Shown here: in pieces, positions 14,401-18,206 of the stretch | How positions within the stretch are numbered: position 1 is the stretch's first letter | How the letters are laid out: each line of letters opens with the position of its first letter | From: Muribaculaceae bacterium | GTDB taxonomy: Bacteria > Bacteroidota > Bacteroidia > Bacteroidales > Muribaculaceae | Length of the DNA: 18,206 bases | NCBI GenBank assembly: GCA_009775125.1 | Contig: VSPD01000054.1 | Coordinates: forward strand, 1-18,206 | Direction: 5' to 3' | The notes under the pieces: generated by a model | What the model was told of the DNA's origin: nothing | What the model saw: only the letters and a program-made list of their open reading frames with translations | Databases searched by the model: none | Program-made: the position numbers and the translations under genes

Positions 14401-15435
14401 ATGAAAAAACAATTCATCGCATTTTTGGCAATCGCCGCAGCGGCCATAGCCGCCACGGCGCAAAATCTGCCGCGGCTCCACAGCGAGCCCGTCGAGCGCG
14501 CCATAGCCGCGTTTATGGACTCCGCGGCCACCTACGGCCTCGACATCCACTCCGTGATGGTGCTGCAAGGCGGCAACGTAAAAGGCGAGACATGGCGTGC
14601 GCCCGGCGCCCCCGACGTGCCCCACATCATGAACTCCGTGAGCAAGCCATTCACAGCCACAGCCGTAGGATTCGCCGCCACAGAAGGCCTGCTCAGCCTC
14701 GACGACAAAGTAGTGTCCTTCTTCCCCGAAATCCTCCCCGACACCGTAAGCCCCAACCTCGCCGCCATGACCGTGCGCGACCTGCTCACCATGTCGTGCG
14801 GCCAGACACGCGAAAACTTCGACATCCGCCGCCAGGACGCCGACTGGGCCCGCCTCTTCCTGGCCGAGCCCGTGCCCGAACAGCCCGGCACCTACTTCAT
14901 GTACAACTCCCTGGGCACCTACATGCTCTCGGCCATCGTGACAAAAGTGACAGGCCAGAAAGTAGTCGACTACCTGCGCCCGCGCCTGTTCGACCCCCTC
15001 GGCATCGGCCCCGTGCGCTGGGACGAAAGCCCCACGGGCGTCAACTGCGGCGGCTGGGGAGCCTACCTGCTCACCGAAGACATGGCAAAATTCGGCCAGA
15101 CATTCCTCGACGGAGGCAAATACCGCGGACGCCAAGTTATACCCGCCGAGTGGGTGGCAGAGGCATCGAGCCTGCAAGTCGACTCCCGTCCCGGCGGCAT
15201 CTCCGACGAATCCTACGCCCGGCGCAACCCCGCCACCGACGACTGGCTACAAGGCTACGGCTACCAGATGTGGCGCTGCCGCCACAACGCCTTCCGCGCC
15301 GACGGAGCCGCCGGCCAATACATCCTCATCCTCCCCGACCTCGACGCCGTGATAGTAGTCACCGCCGACCTCGAAGACATGCGCCGCGAAATCAACCTCA
15401 TCTGGCAAACAATCTTGCCGGCCCTCGAAAACTAA
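14401..15435 (+). CDS. Secreted serine hydrolase, class C beta-lactamase fold
   Basis: This 344-residue protein has a signal peptide (MKKQFIAFLAIAAAAIAATA) and should be periplasmic. Active-site motifs are SVSK (Ser79, Lys82) in IMNSVSKPF and YNS (Tyr168) in FMYNSLGTYML. The usual third motif is replaced by the DGAAGQY segment near residue 301. This pattern is usual for the beta-lactamase-related group (Pfam Beta-lactamase) that includes esterases, D-amino-acid peptidases and PBP-like proteins; true beta-lactamase activity is unlikely but not excluded, and the substrate is unknown. Starts at 14368, 14395 and 14401 are in frame; 14401 gives the cleanest signal peptide, while 14395 adds only two residues. 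It is separated from the next gene by a repeat-filled 60-bp gap. Confidence 0.82.
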   Translation: MKKQFIAFLAIAAAAIAATAQNLPRLHSEPVERAIAAFMDSAATYGLDIHSVMVLQGGNVKGETWRAPGAPDVPHIMNSVSKPFTATAVGFAATEGLLSLDDKVVSFFPEILPDTVSPNLAAMTVRDLLTMSCGQTRENFDIRRQDADWARLFLAEPVPEQPGTYFMYNSLGTYMLSAIVTKVTGQKVVDYLRPRLFDPLGIGPVRWDESPTGVNCGGWGAYLLTEDMAKFGQTFLDGGKYRGRQVIPAEWVAEASSLQVDSRPGGISDESYARRNPATDDWLQGYGYQMWRCRHNAFRADGAAGQYILILPDLDAVIVVTADLEDMRREINLIWQTILPALEN

Positions 15436-15440
15436 TAAAA

Positions 15441-15496
15441 TACTCGAATACTCGAATACTCGAATACTTCCCAACTCCCAAACTTCCCAACTCCCA
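15441..15496. repeat. 7-unit, 8-bp array leading into a start codon
   Basis: Seven units keep an unbroken 8-bp register: TACTCGAA three times, then TACTTCCC, AACTCCCA, AACTTCCC and AACTCCCA. All share ACT at the second to fourth positions. The last four also form a 16-bp repeat (ACTTCCCAACTCCCA twice). The final base of the array is the A of the ATG of the DUF4293 gene. Confidence 0.88.
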
Positions 15497-15927
15497 TGGT
15501 AATCCAACGCATACAATCCCTCTTTCTGCTTGTGGCCGCCGTGCTGCTCACAGTGTTCATCTTCGCCGTGCCCGTGGCTTCGGTGCCCGACGCCCTCGAC
15601 GCCAACTCCCTCTCGGCAGTCTACGTAACCGACGTAACCGAGCTCCTCGTCATCAACGCCATAGTGGCCGCCCTGCTGCTGGTGTGCATCTTCCTGTTCA
15701 AAAACCTCAAAATGCAGATAAAAGCCACCCTGCTCACCATCCTGCTCCTTGTAGTGTCGATGGCCACAGGCGCCTTCATCCTCTCGTCGAAAATGCCCGA
15801 AGGCACCGAAGTGGCATGGGCAGGCTCAGCCATCATCACCGTGCTCGCCCTCATCTTCGCCCTGGCCGCATGGAGCCGCATGCGCCGCGACCAACGCACC
15901 CTCCGCTCGCTCGACCGGCTGCGCTGA
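15496..15927 (+). CDS. DUF4293 family membrane protein
   Basis: This 143-residue protein has four predicted membrane helices (about residues 9-30, 49-68, 73-96 and 106-126) and a basic C-terminal tail. The N-terminus MVIQRIQSLFLLVAA is typical of the DUF4293 family, which is found widely in Bacteroidetes and has no known function. It lies in the inner membrane by prediction. It is 40 bases upstream of ftsE on the same strand and probably shares its transcript. Its start codon is fused to the 8-bp array described at 15441, and there is no purine-rich ribosome-binding site. Confidence 0.85.
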   Translation: MVIQRIQSLFLLVAAVLLTVFIFAVPVASVPDALDANSLSAVYVTDVTELLVINAIVAALLLVCIFLFKNLKMQIKATLLTILLLVVSMATGAFILSSKMPEGTEVAWAGSAIITVLALIFALAAWSRMRRDQRTLRSLDRLR

Positions 15928-15967
15928 CCCCTCCCCCCGGCTTAACCCCTCACAATAACCGAATTCA

Positions 15968-16633
15968 ATGAAAGTACTGGAATACAACAATGTGGAGCTG
16001 ATGCGGCAGGAACTCACCGTGCTCACCTCCGTCACCTTCTCACTCGAAGAAGGCTCCCTGGCCTACCTCATCGGCAGGGTAGGCTCCGGAAAAAGCACCC
16101 TGCTCAAATCCATCTACGCCGAAGTGCCCGTGGCTTCGGGCCACGCGCAAGTGCTCGACTACGACCTCACAGCCATACGCCGCCGCGACATCCCCTTCCT
16201 GCGGCGCAACATCGGATACGTGTTCCAGGACTTTCAGCTGCTCACCGACCGCACCGTCTACGCCAACCTCGACTTCGTGCTCGAAGCCACCGGCTGGACC
16301 GACCGCGCCCTCCGCGAGCAGCGCATCGAAGAAGTGCTCCGCCAAGTGGGCATGACCCACAAATCCTACAAAATGCCCCACGAGCTCTCCGGCGGCGAGC
16401 AGCAGCGCGTGGTCATAGCCCGCGCCCTGCTCAACAACCCCCGCCTAATCATAGCCGACGAGCCCACCGGCAACCTCGACCCCGACACCGGCGACCAGAT
16501 CATAGGCCAGCTCCACGAAATAGCCCGCAAAGGCACAGCCGTGATTATCGCCACCCACAACCTCGCCCTCCTCGACCGCTTCCCCGGGCGCGTCCTCAGA
16601 TGCGCCGACAAATCCATCATTATCGAAGAATAA
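15968..16633 (+). CDS. ftsE: Cell-division ABC ATPase FtsE
   Basis: This 221-residue ATPase carries Walker A GRVGSGKST (36-44), Q-loop Gln87 (VFQDFQLL), signature LSGGEQQR (140-147), Walker B LIIADE (160-165) and H-loop His197. Length and pattern fit FtsE, which drives the membrane partner FtsX and, with it, activates peptidoglycan hydrolases at the division septum. ftsX is not in this window. Annotation as FtsE rather than another MacB/LolD-type ATPase rests on overall resemblance (NIGYVFQDFQLLTDRTVYANL) and on the wall-enzyme gene that follows. Its stop overlaps the next start by one base (TAATG), so the two are co-translated. Confidence 0.83.
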   Translation: MKVLEYNNVELMRQELTVLTSVTFSLEEGSLAYLIGRVGSGKSTLLKSIYAEVPVASGHAQVLDYDLTAIRRRDIPFLRRNIGYVFQDFQLLTDRTVYANLDFVLEATGWTDRALREQRIEEVLRQVGMTHKSYKMPHELSGGEQQRVVIARALLNNPRLIIADEPTGNLDPDTGDQIIGQLHEIARKGTAVIIATHNLALLDRFPGRVLRCADKSIIIEE

Positions 16634-17976
16634 TGCTACGCACATCAATACTTACCGGCGCGCTCGCACTGTGCGCACTCATATCAGCCGCAAAAGACAC
16701 CCTCGGCATCAAAGGCGAAGAAGCCGCCTCGATAGGACTCTACGTCGTAGAGCTCAACACCGGCCGCGTCCTCTCCGAAAACGACTCCCGCAAAGCCCTC
16801 GTGCCCGCCTCGGTGATGAAATCGGTCACCGCCGCCACAGCCCTCGAGCTCCTTGGCCCCGACTTCCGCTTCGCCACCCAAGTCACCCTCCGCGGCACAC
16901 GCGACACAGCCAACCCCGCCCTCTTTCGCGGCGACATCGTGATAGAATCCTCGGCCGACCCCACCATCAACTCCGAGCTGTTCGACGGCGCGAAAACATT
17001 CCAGGCCGAGATAGCCGACGCCCTCGCCGCCAAGGGCCTGCGCCGCATCACCGGCCAAATCATCATCAGCCAGACCCTCAAAGACCCCGGATGCCCCCTC
17101 GAATGGCAGCTCGACGACACCGCATGGGCCTACGGGGCAGGACTGTTCGGATTCAACTTCAACGACAACACCTTCCGCCTGTGGCCCGCCACCGGAAAGA
17201 CATCGCCAAAAATCCCCTATATCCGTTACAGCGTCCACCGCTCCGACGGCACCAACCTCGTGCGCGGCATCGGCTCCGACTCCCTGGCCGTCTACGGCCT
17301 CAACCCCGCCAACGCTAAATGGAGCGTGCGCTCCACCATCCCCGACCCCGCCCGCGCCTTCGTCTCCCTGCTCAAAGCCGCGCTCGCCGACCGCTCCATC
17401 CGCGTCGAAGGCGGCAAACCCTCGCCCGACGCCCCGGCCACGCCCCTGCTCACACACCGCTCCGAGCCCCTTGCGGCCATCGTCAAAGAAATGATGCACG
17501 AAAGCCACAACCTCTACGCCGAAGCCCTGCTGCGAGCCATAGCCCCCGCCGACACACGCGAGGCAGCCATAAAACGCGAAAAACGCCTCTGGGCCGACCG
17601 CGGACTCTCCACCTCGCTCACCACCATCCTCGACGGCTCCGGCCTGGCCCGGGGCAACCGCCTGTCGCCCGCCTTCCTCGCCGACATATTCGCCCGCATG
17701 GCCAAGAGCGCAAACGCCCAAGCCTACGTAGCCTCATTCCCCCGCGCCGGCGAGTCGGGCACCGTGGCCTCCCTGCTCAAAAAATCACGCCTCAAAGGCT
17801 CGCTCGCCCTCAAAAGCGGCTCCATGAACGGCGTGCAATGCTTCGCCGGCTACCGCCTCGACGCCAACTCGCGCCCCACCCACGCCGTAGTGATCCTCGT
17901 CAACGGATTCTACTGCTCCCGCACCCAACTGCGCACAGCCATCGAAAACTACCTCGAACGCATATTCCCCGAATAA
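16633..17976 (+). CDS. dacB: D-alanyl-D-alanine carboxypeptidase/endopeptidase, PBP4 (DacB) type
   Basis: This 447-residue penicillin-binding protein has an N-terminal signal peptide (MLRTSILTGALALCALISA) and should be periplasmic. The three active-site motifs are SVMK (Ser60, Lys63), SHN (291-293, in HESHNLYAEALLR) and KSG (394-396, in LALKSGSMNGV). The long insert between the first and second motifs (GDIVIESSADPT, QIIISQTL) is characteristic of the S13/PBP4 class, which trims D-Ala and cleaves peptide cross-links in peptidoglycan. The ATG at 16633 overlaps the ftsE stop by one base; an in-frame ATG at 16600 lies inside ftsE and gives no signal peptide. Linkage to ftsE suggests a role at division. 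Confidence 0.88.
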   Translation: MLRTSILTGALALCALISAAKDTLGIKGEEAASIGLYVVELNTGRVLSENDSRKALVPASVMKSVTAATALELLGPDFRFATQVTLRGTRDTANPALFRGDIVIESSADPTINSELFDGAKTFQAEIADALAAKGLRRITGQIIISQTLKDPGCPLEWQLDDTAWAYGAGLFGFNFNDNTFRLWPATGKTSPKIPYIRYSVHRSDGTNLVRGIGSDSLAVYGLNPANAKWSVRSTIPDPARAFVSLLKAALADRSIRVEGGKPSPDAPATPLLTHRSEPLAAIVKEMMHESHNLYAEALLRAIAPADTREAAIKREKRLWADRGLSTSLTTILDGSGLARGNRLSPAFLADIFARMAKSANAQAYVASFPRAGESGTVASLLKKSRLKGSLALKSGSMNGVQCFAGYRLDANSRPTHAVVILVNGFYCSRTQLRTAIENYLERIFPE

Positions 17977-17977
17977 A

Positions 17978-18206
17978 ATGATCGACCAACTTATAACACT
18001 GTCCGTCGAAATCGAAGCACTCCTGCGCGTGCTCCGCGACAACCCCTCGCCCGAGGCCAAAGACCTCCTCGAAGAAAAATTCGAGCAATTCTCCCAGCTC
18101 TTCTACACCCAAATCCCCCAATTTGGCGACCTTAAAGTCCTTAAAGACCTTAATGACCTTAATGACCTTAATGACCTTAAAGCCCCCGCCGACCCAGCCC
18201 CCGACC
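17978..18206 (+). CDS. Conserved hypothetical protein, truncated by window edge
   Basis: The ATG follows the dacB stop by one base, so the gene belongs to the same operon. Seventy-six residues are visible. The first 45 (MIDQLITLSVEIEALLRVL, then SPEAKDLLEEKFEQFSQLF) look like two acidic amphipathic helices with coiled-coil character. They are followed by six three-residue repeats (DLK, VLK, DLN, DLN, DLN, DLK) and a proline/alanine/aspartate-rich start of a linker. There is no signal peptide. The N-terminus resembles short Bacteroidales proteins I cannot name. No function is claimed. Confidence 0.7.
   Translation, partial: MIDQLITLSVEIEALLRVLRDNPSPEAKDLLEEKFEQFSQLFYTQIPQFGDLKVLKDLNDLNDLNDLKAPADPAPD
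18128..18181 (+). repeat. In-frame 9-bp tandem repeat
   Basis: Six 9-bp units (GACCTTAAA, GTCCTTAAA, GACCTTAAT three times, GACCTTAAA) lie in frame within the truncated last gene and encode DLK/VLK/DLN triplets. The codons (CTT, AAT) differ from the C-ending codons of the surrounding gene. Confidence 0.9.

Noticed and set aside
14401..15435. Antibiotic-resistance beta-lactamase
   Set aside because: The YNS and DGAAGQY motifs and overall pattern fit the general serine-hydrolase group rather than a true class A or C enzyme.

Overview
The window looks like the chromosome of a high-GC member of the Bacteroidales; the family Muribaculaceae is my best guess, but nothing in the window proves it. 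The indicators are Bacteroidetes-type promoter boxes (TAnnTTTG), a cell-surface protein with a type IX secretion-like C-terminus, an EF-G2-type elongation factor, a DUF4293 protein, and strong preference for C or G in third codon positions. I see no tRNA, rRNA, CRISPR array, integrase or transposase gene. No stretch over 300 bases lacks a gene.

Left part (1-5300): the 3' end of a secreted FN3-type surface protein runs rightward and meets a leftward two-gene unit, an HTH replication-initiator-like protein plus a DUF6633-like partner. Such pairs normally sit on phages or integrative elements. A 60-bp REPIN-like palindrome separates this pair from a leftward operon of ribonuclease Z and an NhaC-type Na+/H+ antiporter, joined by an ATGA overlap.

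Middle part (5300-14300), all rightward: an EF-G paralogue (EF-G2 type) lacking the catalytic switch II histidine; a 12-unit, 10-bp phased repeat ending at a promoter; a secreted NagZ-like GH3 fused to a beta-lactamase-fold hydrolase; an overlapping PAP2 phosphatase with a beta-barrel-like C-terminus; a 195-bp MITE-like element with perfect 21-bp terminal inverted repeats; a 56-residue basic protein; a second REPIN-like palindrome; and a large cytosolic TPR protein.

Right part (14300-18206), rightward: a secreted serine beta-lactamase-fold hydrolase, then a tight group of DUF4293 membrane protein, FtsE, a PBP4-type D-Ala-D-Ala carboxypeptidase and a small acidic protein cut by the window edge. 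Several products act on or around the cell wall (NagZ fusion, PAP2, serine hydrolase, FtsE, PBP4).

The most striking unexplained content is non-coding. Nearly every gap carries a different short repeat: 8-bp arrays, a 10-bp array in helical phase, a 12-bp duplication, two GTAG...CTAC double palindromes and the MITE-like element.
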